Positions 27,908-36,288 of a stretch of DNA of 38,794 bases are shown one piece after another; the stretch's first letter is position 1, and the number at the start of each line of letters is the position of its first letter. The DNA is taken from positions 1 through 38,794 of the forward strand of contig JAISMJ010000096.1 in NCBI GenBank assembly GCA_031276815.1, read 5' to 3'. This DNA is from Treponema sp. (lineage in GTDB: Bacteria > Spirochaetota > Spirochaetia > Treponematales > Breznakiellaceae). The notes under the pieces are model-generated. The model made no database searches. It had not been told where the DNA came from and saw only the letters and a list, made by a program, of their open reading frames with translations. The position numbers and the translations under genes were made by a program.

Positions 27908-27943
27908 AATATAACTGCTAGTAGCAATGAGACTACTAGTAGT
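27908..27943 (-). promoter_or_regulatory. Putative regulated promoter of lysM-murC
   Basis: On the minus strand a TATATT -10 (27908-27913) is directly adjoined by a near-palindromic 12-mer, ACTGCTAGTAGC on the plus strand (27914-27925). A related perfect palindrome, ACTACTAGTAGT, sits at 27932-27943, covering the -35 position. No good -35 is seen (GTAGTC), which suits an activator-dependent promoter with two half-related sites 18 bp apart. Confidence 0.4.
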
Positions 27944-28157
27944 TAATGCGAACCAACGGTTCCTCTATTGTAATTGCGATTATATCTGATTTTTTATGTA
28001 TGTTCAAGGAGCGGTTATCATTGGAGAGAAACCTCTGTCTAGGCATTAAGAGAGAGTAATGAGAGGGAACGCTATTGGAGAGGTTGTTGGCAAATCCGCG
28101 TTTAGCATGACGGTCTTCACCGTACTTTTTTATCATTGAGGAAACAATTGTTTCCAT
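27936..28157 (-). CDS. Small ORF after the hybrid kinase, doubtful
   Basis: A 73-codon frame starts directly after the kinase stop codon (TGA then ATG at 28157), a position that would allow translational coupling. The product is hydrophilic with no domain I recognise and no ribosome site of its own. The first codons overlap a perfect 16-bp palindrome. Codon use is not clearly coding. It may be a real small protein, a remnant, or chance. Confidence 0.25.
   Translation of the reverse strand: METIVSSMIKKYGEDRHAKRGFANNLSNSVPSHYSLLMPRQRFLSNDNRSLNIHKKSDIIAITIEEPLVRINY
28140..28155. promoter_or_regulatory. Perfect 16-bp palindrome GGAAACAATTGTTTCC
   Basis: A perfect 16-bp palindrome begins 3 bp past the hybrid kinase stop codon. 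It could be an operator, a terminator stem (no loop, no T-tract) or part of the small downstream ORF. Seen directly; function unknown. Confidence 0.5.
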
Positions 28158-31100
28158 TCATGGTGAACACACGCGGTTTCGTCCGGTGTTTTTGGCGAGG
28201 TACAGGAAGCTGTCCGCTGCGGAAAGCAACTCTTGCTTATTCATTCCCTGTTGCGGAATAAGAGACGCTACGCCGATACTGATCGTAACGGACGTTGTTT
28301 TTCCGTCTTGTGTGGGTACCGTAGTTGATTGAACGTTCAGACGCAGTTGTTCGGCAATTTCCACGGCGGCTTTAAGACCGGTATCGGGAAGCAGTATACC
28401 GAATTCTTCGCCTCCGATACGGGACGCCATATCCGCCGGACGCCGCGCTCCTGTGGAGAGCGCCTTTGCTATTGCCTGCAAAAGCGCATCGCCCTGTAAG
28501 TGTCCGTAAGAATCGTTGTAATCCTTGAAATGATCGATATCAATCATCATAAAGGAAAGAGGTTTTTCCTCACGAGTCGCCCGTTTCCATTCTAGATCAA
28601 GATGATCGTTAAAGTTGCGCCGGTTCGGAATACCGGTAAGCTCATCAAGCAATCCTGTTTTTTCAATGGCGTGAATGTGCTGTAGAATACGCAGGTGGTT
28701 CTTTATTCGCGCTCGTACAATAGCTGTATTGAACGGCTTGGCAATGTAATCAACCGCGCCAAGTTCAAAGCCTTTTTTTTCATCATCAGCGCTGGAAAGA
28801 TTGGTAATAATGATAACCGGAACAGATTCGATAGCATTATTTGCCTTTATGAGTTTTAATACCTCGAAACCGTCCATTTCCGGCATTATAATATCAAGAA
28901 GAATGAGATCCGGTTTTTCTTTCTTGAAAAAATCAATCGCTTCCTGTCCGGACATTACCGAAAGCAGCGTATACTCTGGCGAAAGTATACCGTCTAACGT
29001 AATATGACTTACTATGTCGTCATCAATAAGCAGAATACGCGCTTTGGTTTCCTGTGATATTGCTATCAGCGTATTACAGAGAGCCGAACATTGCTCGGCG
29101 GCTTCCTCATAGTCTATCTTTTTGGCAAGCGCGATAATTTCGGAGATTTTATCATCTATTTCTTTATTGTAGGTGATTTGCTCAAGGGTTTTCGCTATGT
29201 TGTTTATCTCTTTCGCCTTATACGCGGCGCATGCGTTGCCGAATGCCCTGATTTTATCTATCAACTCATCGACATTCGTTAAAGTTTTACGATCTTCCGG
29301 CAGTTCGGAGAGCGCGGCTGTTATCTGATCGCGGAATTCGATTATACGCAGGCACAACGGAGCGGTTGATTGTACGCAGCGTTCGGCATTTTTGGCGTCG
29401 TTCCCATCTGCCGCAACGATCGATTTTGATGCGGCTTCCAGCGTTTGGGCTTCATGTGCAAGGGACTGCATCCCGATAGTTGCAAAAATGCCTTTAAGCG
29501 AATGTATGACTATCGAATAGTTCTTCCAATCTTGTCCGGCAAGGCACGCCTCAAGAGCGGTTTTCTTTTCATCAACATTCGTACAGAACTGTCGAAGTAC
29601 CTTGATATACGTTTCTTTACTGTTGCCGATATGAAGCAAACCTACATCAATATCAAATCCTTTAATCTCCCGCAAACGCTCAAACGCGGCGTCATAGGCG
29701 CCGGCTGTATCATCGGCGAAAGTTTGCCGCTCCGGTATACCGTGGAAGAGAAGTTTCTCTGTGGGCAGCCATTTCGCAAGCATGATATTGAAACGCTCCG
29801 CATCAAGGGGTTTTGAAATAAAGTCGTTCATGCCGGCTTGAAGAAAAAAATCGCGTGAACCAGTAACCGCATTTGCCGTCAGCGCGATAATAGGCATCAG
29901 CTTGAGCCAATCAGCATCGGGTCCTTGTTGATGTCCCAAGTCCCTGATAGCCTTTGCAGCCTCAATGCCGTCCATTACCGGCATCATGTGATCCATAAAC
30001 ACGAGATCGTACCGTTTCCGCTTGACCATTTCAATAGCTTGCCGCCCATTTTCCGCGGTATCCGCCTGCATTTTGTGCATGGCAAGAAAACCGAGCGCCA
30101 CCGTGATATTCTCCTGCACATCGTCAACCACAAGTATCTGTATATTTTCCGTATCTTTTGCGGTAACAAAGTGTATAATATCTACGCAGTTTTGAACTTC
30201 TTTGGGATCGCCCGCTATCAAAGGCAGGTATACCCTAAACGTTGACCCTTTTCCATACTCGCTCTCAACCTCAATCCACCCATGCATCATATCGACAAGC
30301 TGTTTTGTTATGGCAAGTCCCAGCCCCGTACCTGTAATACCGCGGCTTCTTTTCCGATCGAACTGCTGAAAACTGGTATAGAGTTTCGGCATGTCTTCTT
30401 TTTTAATGCCGGCACCCGTATCCTGTACTTGGATGATGAAGTAGTCGACGCCTTCTTTCATTCCCGTATATATAGACAGCGAAATTGAACCGCGATGCGT
30501 GTACTTTATCGCGTTGTTTACGATATTGGTGATGATCTGCCCAACACGCACCTCATCGCCGATAACCACATCGGGAATGTCCTTATAGTCCGAGATAAAC
30601 GCGAGGTGTTTACTGTTGGCAATATACTTGAATACGGATGTAATATTATCAAGAAGAGCGGGCAGATTGTAATGCGCCGGATTCAGTTCCATTTTACCGG
30701 CTTCTATCTTAGATAGATCAAGAATATCGTTGACAAGAGCGAGCAATGTTCTCGACATTTTCTTAATATCCTCAAAATAGCCGAGTTGAACCTCGTCCAG
30801 ATTGTCTGTCCGCATGAGATCGCTCATACCGATAATGGTATTCATGGGCGTACGTATCTCATGGCTCATCTTTGCAAGAAATTCGCTCTTTGCCCTGTTT
30901 GCCCTTTCGGCGTTCTCTTTTATCATTATAATATCGGTGTTATCGTAATACACGCAACAGGTGCCGTCATAGCGTCCATCTTCGTCTATCAAAGGCGTTA
31001 TTTTTATGGTGTAGAAATGCGGTTCATTCATGCCGGGAAAAATGATAGGGACATCGTTCTCCGATACGCTTTCAAGCGTTCTCTTGACGTACTCTATCTT

Positions 31101-31466
31101 TTCAAGCGATGCGGCAATGAATGTATCATCAGCAAAGAGCCTATAGACCTCGTCGAATTTCCGCCCGTTGATCACGCCGAAGTTGTCTACCTTTATCTCT
31201 TTTAGAAATGAATTGGAACAATAGGCGATACGGCAGTCCTTATCCATAAGCAAGAGAATAGTCGGCGTACTTTCAAGGAGCAGTTTCATGTATTTTTCAA
31301 GTTTTTTCTCTTCTTCTGTCTGTATATCTTCCAGCGTGCGCTGTACCGTCAGGGCGTCTTCCAACGTATGTAACTGATATTGGAGCTTTTTTACTGTACG
31401 GGAAAGCCGCTTGTTTTCAAGTTCTAACTTTTTTAATTTCTGGAAAACATCACCGGTTGTTTCCAT
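28158..31466 (-). CDS. Soluble hybrid histidine kinase with HPt and diguanylate cyclase output
   Basis: A complete phosphorelay plus output in one 1102-residue chain with no membrane segment. Coiled coil (1-60), PAS (about 62-180), HisKA with His202 in [16 protein letters not shown], HATPase (N-box near 313-322, DTGAGI 349-354, GTGLGLAI), receiver 1 (Asp492 in [11 protein letters not shown]), HPt (His655 in VIHSLKG), receiver 2 (Asp858 in [11 protein letters not shown]) and a GGDEF domain. The active site is GGEEF at 1018-1022, with RPAD at 1009-1012 five residues before it, the product-inhibition site. So the predicted output is c-di-GMP, under feedback control. It follows the FIST gene by 53 bp; FIST is probably the sensor input. 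GGAG ribosome site. Confidence 0.93.
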   Translation of the reverse strand: METTGDVFQKLKKLELENKRLSRTVKKLQYQLHTLEDALTVQRTLEDIQTEEEKKLEKYMKLLLESTPTILLLMDKDCRIAYCSNSFLKEIKVDNFGVINGRKFDEVYRLFADDTFIAASLEKIEYVKRTLESVSENDVPIIFPGMNEPHFYTIKITPLIDEDGRYDGTCCVYYDNTDIIMIKENAERANRAKSEFLAKMSHEIRTPMNTIIGMSDLMRTDNLDEVQLGYFEDIKKMSRTLLALVNDILDLSKIEAGKMELNPAHYNLPALLDNITSVFKYIANSKHLAFISDYKDIPDVVIGDEVRVGQIITNIVNNAIKYTHRGSISLSIYTGMKEGVDYFIIQVQDTGAGIKKEDMPKLYTSFQQFDRKRSRGITGTGLGLAITKQLVDMMHGWIEVESEYGKGSTFRVYLPLIAGDPKEVQNCVDIIHFVTAKDTENIQILVVDDVQENITVALGFLAMHKMQADTAENGRQAIEMVKRKRYDLVFMDHMMPVMDGIEAAKAIRDLGHQQGPDADWLKLMPIIALTANAVTGSRDFFLQAGMNDFISKPLDAERFNIMLAKWLPTEKLLFHGIPERQTFADDTAGAYDAAFERLREIKGFDIDVGLLHIGNSKETYIKVLRQFCTNVDEKKTALEACLAGQDWKNYSIVIHSLKGIFATIGMQSLAHEAQTLEAASKSIVAADGNDAKNAERCVQSTAPLCLRIIEFRDQITAALSELPEDRKTLTNVDELIDKIRAFGNACAAYKAKEINNIAKTLEQITYNKEIDDKISEIIALAKKIDYEEAAEQCSALCNTLIAISQETKARILLIDDDIVSHITLDGILSPEYTLLSVMSGQEAIDFFKKEKPDLILLDIIMPEMDGFEVLKLIKANNAIESVPVIIITNLSSADDEKKGFELGAVDYIAKPFNTAIVRARIKNHLRILQHIHAIEKTGLLDELTGIPNRRNFNDHLDLEWKRATREEKPLSFMMIDIDHFKDYNDSYGHLQGDALLQAIAKALSTGARRPADMASRIGGEEFGILLPDTGLKAAVEIAEQLRLNVQSTTVPTQDGKTTSVTISIGVASLIPQQGMNKQELLSAADSFLYLAKNTGRNRVCSP

Positions 31467-31519
31467 GTAGTTTCTCCATCGTATTTATTGATAGGTCTCA
31501 TGTGAGATGTAACATAAAG

Positions 31520-32707
31520 TTATGTAAATACACATGCTATAAAGGTAAGGTTATGAGTAATATTTATCATGTTTCCCGCTTTGTCTGGTACCGGACAAAT
31601 TTCGCCGCCTGAGTAACAGCATTGGAACGGTATGCCGTTGGCAATCGTATCGGAAACCACATTCAATTCCGCAAAATAATCGCTTCCTACTATGACGCCT
31701 CTGGAAAGACAAGAATACATGAGCGCGCACGATGCGTTCTCCGTATCTTTTTCATACAAATTGGCTATACACGTTACGATCTCTTTTGTTGTTTTCAAAA
31801 CGTCCGCCGTGTCAAGTTCGCCCAGCGTGATAGTTGAACCTACGGGTATTTCCTCACCGAATATGCCGTATCCTTCTTCGGTAACGCTGTAGTTGCTGCA
31901 CGATATAGAAGAGACTAAATTGCTATTGTTTAAGGAGACTACAAAAGGAACCAGATATAAATTGCCAAAATTCTCCGGGGTAAAGCCCAATCTTTGAAGA
32001 TAGCGGCTAAAGGGTATATCGTTTATGGTCTTTACCACAAAGCCTTCGGCGTCCGTAACAACCGCGTATTGTTTTTGAACATTTCGCGGCGAGATGGATA
32101 TTCTGAAGAATTGAGGGCGAACTTCCCCAAAGAGAAAAACCATGCCGAAGGTATTGAAAACCGCCGTTCCATTGTATATGCTCCTGCACGATGAGAAATC
32201 CGGCGTTGTATCGCATGAAAGCGTGCCAAACACCGGAATATCATCGCCGTTGATACGTTTCAGGGGCATAAGCAGGCGTCCGTTCCCTATCTTCTGCAGC
32301 AGCGGGGGATATACTAATATCAGCGAAGGTTTTTCGTTTTTATATGCGGCTATTCCTTTGCGGTACGCGGCTTCTATGGGCGCGTCAATATTGTCTATCA
32401 AAATAGGATCCGACATAACTGCGGAAAAACGGACGTCGTCGCTGGTGAGGACCGCTATGCTTAACAGGTCGAAGCCAACCTGTCCATTTACGGCGGTTCC
32501 CCGCGTGGTAATGCCAACCGTATCAAAGTCGAAGCGCTTACAAAGCGCCTCAACAACGCCGCTCTCGATAAATTCGCTGTCGCATGTAATAAGCCCTACG
32601 CTGTTTTTCCTGCGATTGCGATCCAAGTCAAGTTGTTCAACAATTTCGTTGCAGGCGGCGTCTATGTCGTCGAGTTCTTTTGTATATGCCGTAAGCATTC
32701 TTATCAT
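31520..32707 (-). CDS. FIST-domain sensory protein
   Basis: Cytoplasmic signal sensor of the FIST family, thought to bind small ligands such as amino acids. The N-terminal FIST domain spans about residues 20-210 (FDTVGITTRGTAVN, LILVYPPLLQKIGNG, DIPVFGTLSCDT) and the C-terminal one about 225-385 (LYLVPFVVSL and a Cys/Gly end with CYSGGEICP). The frame extends to 32779, but a promoter at 32717-32745 lies inside that extension. I therefore choose ATG 32707; ATG 32698 is possible. It is the first gene of an operon with the hybrid kinase, which suggests that FIST feeds its signal into the c-di-GMP-producing phosphorelay. Confidence 0.85.
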   Translation of the reverse strand: MIRMLTAYTKELDDIDAACNEIVEQLDLDRNRRKNSVGLITCDSEFIESGVVEALCKRFDFDTVGITTRGTAVNGQVGFDLLSIAVLTSDDVRFSAVMSDPILIDNIDAPIEAAYRKGIAAYKNEKPSLILVYPPLLQKIGNGRLLMPLKRINGDDIPVFGTLSCDTTPDFSSCRSIYNGTAVFNTFGMVFLFGEVRPQFFRISISPRNVQKQYAVVTDAEGFVVKTINDIPFSRYLQRLGFTPENFGNLYLVPFVVSLNNSNLVSSISCSNYSVTEEGYGIFGEEIPVGSTITLGELDTADVLKTTKEIVTCIANLYEKDTENASCALMYSCLSRGVIVGSDYFAELNVVSDTIANGIPFQCCYSGGEICPVPDKAGNMINITHNLTFIACVFT

Positions 32708-32716
32708 GATGAAACG

Positions 32717-32745
32717 AGTATACCGTGCAAACGTAAAAAAGACAA
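32717..32745 (-). promoter_or_regulatory. Promoter of the FIST-kinase operon, nearly leaderless
   Basis: On the minus strand, TTGTCT (32740-32745), 17 bp, TATACT (32717-32722). The -10 box ends 9 nt before ATG 32707, leaving a leader of about 3 nt. No Shine-Dalgarno site. This fixes the operon start and separates it from the dynamin genes upstream. Confidence 0.65.
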
Positions 32746-32752
32746 GGGTACT

Positions 32753-32833
32753 AAAAACGCCGCGCGCCTGATTACGCAACGCTCATCAGCTTCCGTTATC
32801 GGGGAGCCGGTTCCGTTGCCAAGAATAATCAGG
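32753..32833 (-). terminator. Nested hairpin, possible terminator of the dynamin-gene operon
   Basis: Read leftward, CCTGATTA pairs with TAATCAGG (32826-32833 with 32767-32774). Nested inside, GCAACG pairs with CGTTGC (32814-32819 with 32776-32781). TTTTT follows at 32753-32757, nine bases after the outer stem. It lies 47 bp past the third GTPase gene and just before the FIST promoter. The gap between stem and T-run makes it an unusual terminator. Confidence 0.4.
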
Positions 32834-32879
32834 TATCGGGTCAAGAGTGGAATACGCAATCGTTATACATTGTTCAGGG

Positions 32880-34124
32880 CTATTCCCCCGGTACATGCTT
32901 CCGTATGTATTTAACCAATCCTACATACGTACGCTGAACCGGGGGAATCTTTCTCAAAAAATCCCGCGTTATCTGTTCATCCTTGTCTAAACCTTTATTT
33001 ATCATGTCGATGATTGTTTTGTTAATACTAGGCGTGGACTTTAATGCTCCAATGTCGAAATTCTTTTCTTTTGCCTCCCTCCTTAAATTTTCATACAGCT
33101 CTTCAAAATGCCGTATGCGGTTTTCAATATTCCCCGTTGTCTTTGCAATTTCTTTAAGAATCATGTTACTTAAATTCATAAACTCCTCAAGGTTTTCACC
33201 TTTGAATTCGGCGGCAATCATTTGGCTTATTTCTCTCCCCTCGCTCCTTGCTGTTTTTATTTTTTTAAGCGCCTCTTTGGAAGAAACAACAACGGTTCGA
33301 TGTGTTAGCAAACCGTAATCTTTTTGTACTTTTTTCTTAATGTCATTATTGGTCTCTCCTTCGTCCCGTGCGTCGGCTGCGGTAATGACATTAATCGGGT
33401 CGTATTGTCCCTTTATTTTTTTTTGATAAAAGACAGCGTCCTTTCTTTCTTTTAATTTATGTATCATACAAAAAATCACCACATCCACGGATGAAAGAAT
33501 AGTCAGGGCGCGGTTTGTATCCGCTTCAAAGTCATGGTTCACCGGCGAATTTTTATCCTCCTTGCTTGCGCCCAATTCAACGCCGGGAGTATCAAGAAAT
33601 ACCATATCATTGCCCAAAAAAGAGTGGAATGGACCCTGTACCTCTATCTTGGAAATATCCAAATTGCCCGGCTTTGATTCGTCGGAATACTCGGTTAGAG
33701 TAGAGCCGACCTTATCTTCAGGGATGTCATTACGGATTTCGGGTGCTTTGTTGTTATATTTAACCGTTACCTGAAATTGCTCCGTGTTTTTGTAGGACAA
33801 TTCGGTACCGAAGCGGGTGGTTCCGTCCGTGCTCCTCATGGTTAGTATATTAACGCCGAGCAGTACGTTCAAAAGCGTAGATTTTCCCCTGCTGGGGCAT
33901 CCGAATACGCCGACCGTGGGTTTGCGCTCCCCTTTTACACGGGCTTTGAATTTTATCAAATCTTCCCGCATGGTCCTTAAACAACTCGTCAGATTATCAT
34001 AAAAATCAACGGTATTTTTATTGACATTGTATGCTTTATCCAAAGTATCCAAAGCCTCATCAACCGTTTGCTTGAGACATTCAAGACGCTTCATCTGTTT
34101 CTCATCCATGATCGTGTATTCCAT
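32880..34124 (-). CDS. Dynamin-like GTPase 3, apparently soluble
   Basis: A 414-residue GTPase of the dynamin superfamily. A helical N-terminus (about 1-65) is followed by G1 GCPSRGKS (75-82), G2 in STDGTTRFG (98-106), and G3 FLDTPGVELG (DTPG 178-181). The G4 position reads NVITAADARDEGE, TAAD in place of the usual N/TKxD, so guanine recognition may be altered. The C-terminal part is helical and charged without a hydrophobic segment, so it lacks the membrane paddle of bacterial dynamins. It begins 5 bp after GTPase 2; ATG 34124 has no ribosome site, so coupling is likely. It may be the soluble partner of the other two. Confidence 0.85.
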   Translation of the reverse strand: MEYTIMDEKQMKRLECLKQTVDEALDTLDKAYNVNKNTVDFYDNLTSCLRTMREDLIKFKARVKGERKPTVGVFGCPSRGKSTLLNVLLGVNILTMRSTDGTTRFGTELSYKNTEQFQVTVKYNNKAPEIRNDIPEDKVGSTLTEYSDESKPGNLDISKIEVQGPFHSFLGNDMVFLDTPGVELGASKEDKNSPVNHDFEADTNRALTILSSVDVVIFCMIHKLKERKDAVFYQKKIKGQYDPINVITAADARDEGETNNDIKKKVQKDYGLLTHRTVVVSSKEALKKIKTARSEGREISQMIAAEFKGENLEEFMNLSNMILKEIAKTTGNIENRIRHFEELYENLRREAKEKNFDIGALKSTPSINKTIIDMINKGLDKDEQITRDFLRKIPPVQRTYVGLVKYIRKHVPGE

Positions 34125-34129
34125 ACTAG

Positions 34130-36124
34130 TTATACTTCGTTCAAAGCTATTCTCAACTCGTTAATTTCCTGTATCTCCCGCTCTAGTTCCCGCAGTTTTT
34201 GATCTTTGTTGAGCGCTTTCAGGTTCTTTATAACCGAGTCAAGGGCGGTCTCTTTTTCTTTAAGCAAATTCTCAAGCTGTTTCTGAAACTGCGACAAAAC
34301 GGCATCCAGCGCTTTTCCCGCGGATTCTTTGACGGTTCCTATGGTTTCTTCTAGTCCTTTGGCAACCATAGGAGAGATAGTTTCTTTCGTCTTTTTTTTG
34401 GCAAAACTTGTCCCAAAACTGAGTGCAAGTTTAGTAACCACGATACCGCCTATTATCGGTACAACCCCGCCAATGATGGCGCTGGCTAACCCTACTTTAG
34501 CAATCGTAAGTCCCGCCGTCGTTGCAGAAATGTTCGCCGCGGTTTTACCCACTCCAAGGAATACACCTATCTTTGCCATAAGCCCCGTTGCTGCCGCGCC
34601 AGCAGCACTTGCTGCGCCAGCTGCGGTGGCAACTTCCGAAGCCGCAACGCCGATTTCCCCTATTGCGGTAAGCGCGGTTGTCATTCCCAACAAACTGCCT
34701 CCGCCAGCGATGCCTCCGCCAATTAATGCGCCAACTTCGTCCTTCGTGTTATTCCCAACAACAGCCCTGCCGTAAATTTCAACCTGTTCGTTAATGTCGC
34801 TCTTGAGGTCTTCCGCAAAGCCGGTAACAAGCCTTTCCAATTCTACATTCAAGTCAGCTAACTCTCCTTTTAGTTCCTGCTGCAAGATATCCTGTATTTT
34901 TCTTTCCAGTTTTTTGGAATAGCCAATCAGATCAAATAGCTTTTTTTTATCTACTACGGTTATCAACCGGTCCTCAATATCGCCTTTTTTGTTTTCAAGC
35001 CGGACGGTAAACTGACTAATCTCTTTCGACCATTTTTGTTTCAGTTCTTTTGTGTTTTTCTCGAATTGTTTTTTGGTGCTCGTGCAAAAACCTTCCATAT
35101 CCTTTCTTTCCTGTTCTAATTCTACCACTTGACGAGTAAAGGCTTCTTTGGTTTCCTCAAGGCTCTTTTTATCTGAATTAAAGAGCTCTTCCAGTGCGTT
35201 GCGCCGTATGGTTATGTGTTCTTCAACGCCGGCGCTTTTTTCCAGCTTGTCTTGCAGCACGGCTTCAAACTCCGCCATACCGCACTCCTTTTTTACCGCC
35301 TCAACCTCTTGAGGCGTTTTACCGGCTTTCCACGCATCAATAACTTGTTTTGCCGCAGTCTTGAAAAGACGCGGCGCACCGCCTCCCATTATTTTGCCCA
35401 GAGTATCATTCGTTTTCGAAATGTTTTCGTTAAGTTCATCCTGCTCGACATCACCTGTGTCTATTTTGGTAAGCACAAACATCAGCTTGGCTTTTTCAGA
35501 GGGAAGCAGAGCGTCTAAAAACTCTATTTCCTCCCTTGCAAGAGACTTATCCGCTGCTATGGGAGAAAGTATGACGTCAACCTCCGGTAGTATACTCGTA
35601 GTTAAGAAATCCTGATCGTATAAGGCTCCGAGTCCGGGCGTATCAATAATGACGCCTTTCTTTTCGATTAGCGGGAAATTTCCGTAAATCTCAATGCAGT
35701 CAATCTTATCCGCATCGCCTATAAAAAAATTCGGGTTTGTCTGGTCTACATATTTGGTAATATCCGCAAGGTCGATATACTTTGGATTCCTGCCGTCATT
35801 AAAAAATATGATAGCCCCTTCTTTTCCCCGCGCATCAGGGTACAGTTTAGCGTCAAGGTACTTTACGATTGCCGCGGTGCAGGTATCGGTTTTTGTTGGC
35901 GCAATAGCGTAATGATCCGCATCACCCAAAAGCGCGTTCAGCAGCGTCGATTTACCCCGCTTTACATAGCCGATGAGCGCTATTTGATAGCGCCCTTGCT
36001 CGATTGCATTCCGCGCGGTAAGCAGGGCAGCCTTGCGTTCGCTGTTACCCCAGCGGTCAAGTATAACGCCGTAGCGGTCCATGACATTAATAAGTTTTTG
36101 TTTTCTTTCAACAAGATTTGCCAT
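34130..36124 (-). CDS. Dynamin-like GTPase 2 with hydrophobic C-terminal region
   Basis: A 664-residue bacterial dynamin-like protein. The GTPase domain has G1 GYVKRGKS (52-59), G2 KTDTCTA (78-84), G3 IIDTPGLGAL (DTPG 161-164) and G4 TKID (219-222). Residues 300-450 are long charged helices (neck/trunk). About 455-565 is a long Gly/Ala/Ile/Val-rich hydrophobic region with GxxxG patterns, the likely membrane-inserting paddle. The end is again a coiled coil (about 600-664). Membrane binding, remodelling or fusion under GTP control is the family role. Ribosome site AAAGGAG. It is 20 bp after the 47-codon ORF and 5 bp before GTPase 3. Confidence 0.9.
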   Translation of the reverse strand: MANLVERKQKLINVMDRYGVILDRWGNSERKAALLTARNAIEQGRYQIALIGYVKRGKSTLLNALLGDADHYAIAPTKTDTCTAAIVKYLDAKLYPDARGKEGAIIFFNDGRNPKYIDLADITKYVDQTNPNFFIGDADKIDCIEIYGNFPLIEKKGVIIDTPGLGALYDQDFLTTSILPEVDVILSPIAADKSLAREEIEFLDALLPSEKAKLMFVLTKIDTGDVEQDELNENISKTNDTLGKIMGGGAPRLFKTAAKQVIDAWKAGKTPQEVEAVKKECGMAEFEAVLQDKLEKSAGVEEHITIRRNALEELFNSDKKSLEETKEAFTRQVVELEQERKDMEGFCTSTKKQFEKNTKELKQKWSKEISQFTVRLENKKGDIEDRLITVVDKKKLFDLIGYSKKLERKIQDILQQELKGELADLNVELERLVTGFAEDLKSDINEQVEIYGRAVVGNNTKDEVGALIGGGIAGGGSLLGMTTALTAIGEIGVAASEVATAAGAASAAGAAATGLMAKIGVFLGVGKTAANISATTAGLTIAKVGLASAIIGGVVPIIGGIVVTKLALSFGTSFAKKKTKETISPMVAKGLEETIGTVKESAGKALDAVLSQFQKQLENLLKEKETALDSVIKNLKALNKDQKLRELEREIQEINELRIALNEV

Positions 36125-36144
36125 GTTCTTCTCCTTTCTATTTT

Positions 36145-36288
36145 TTACCGGGCTATCGCGCCCAGCTGTTCTTGATACGCGTCAAGCCTCGCGGCTTTTT
36201 CTTCATAGCCGGAACCGTCGAACGCCCCTATTTTTACCCGCTCGGAACCGGTTACTGAACGGGCTGTTTCACGTCCGACTCGCTCCAT
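36145..36288 (-). CDS. Small ORF between GTPase 1 and 2 (47 codons)
   Basis: Begins at ATG 36288 inside the end of GTPase 1 in another frame and ends at 36145, 20 bp before GTPase 2. The product starts MERVGRETARSVTGSERVKI and ends EEKAARLDAYQEQLGAIAR, an amphipathic helix. It fills the gap exactly and its base composition looks coding. There is no clear ribosome site, so the alternative is that GTPase 1 continues into this frame through a frameshift, which would lengthen its C-terminus by about 35 residues. I recognise no family. Confidence 0.45.
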   Translation of the reverse strand: MERVGRETARSVTGSERVKIGAFDGSGYEEKAARLDAYQEQLGAIAR

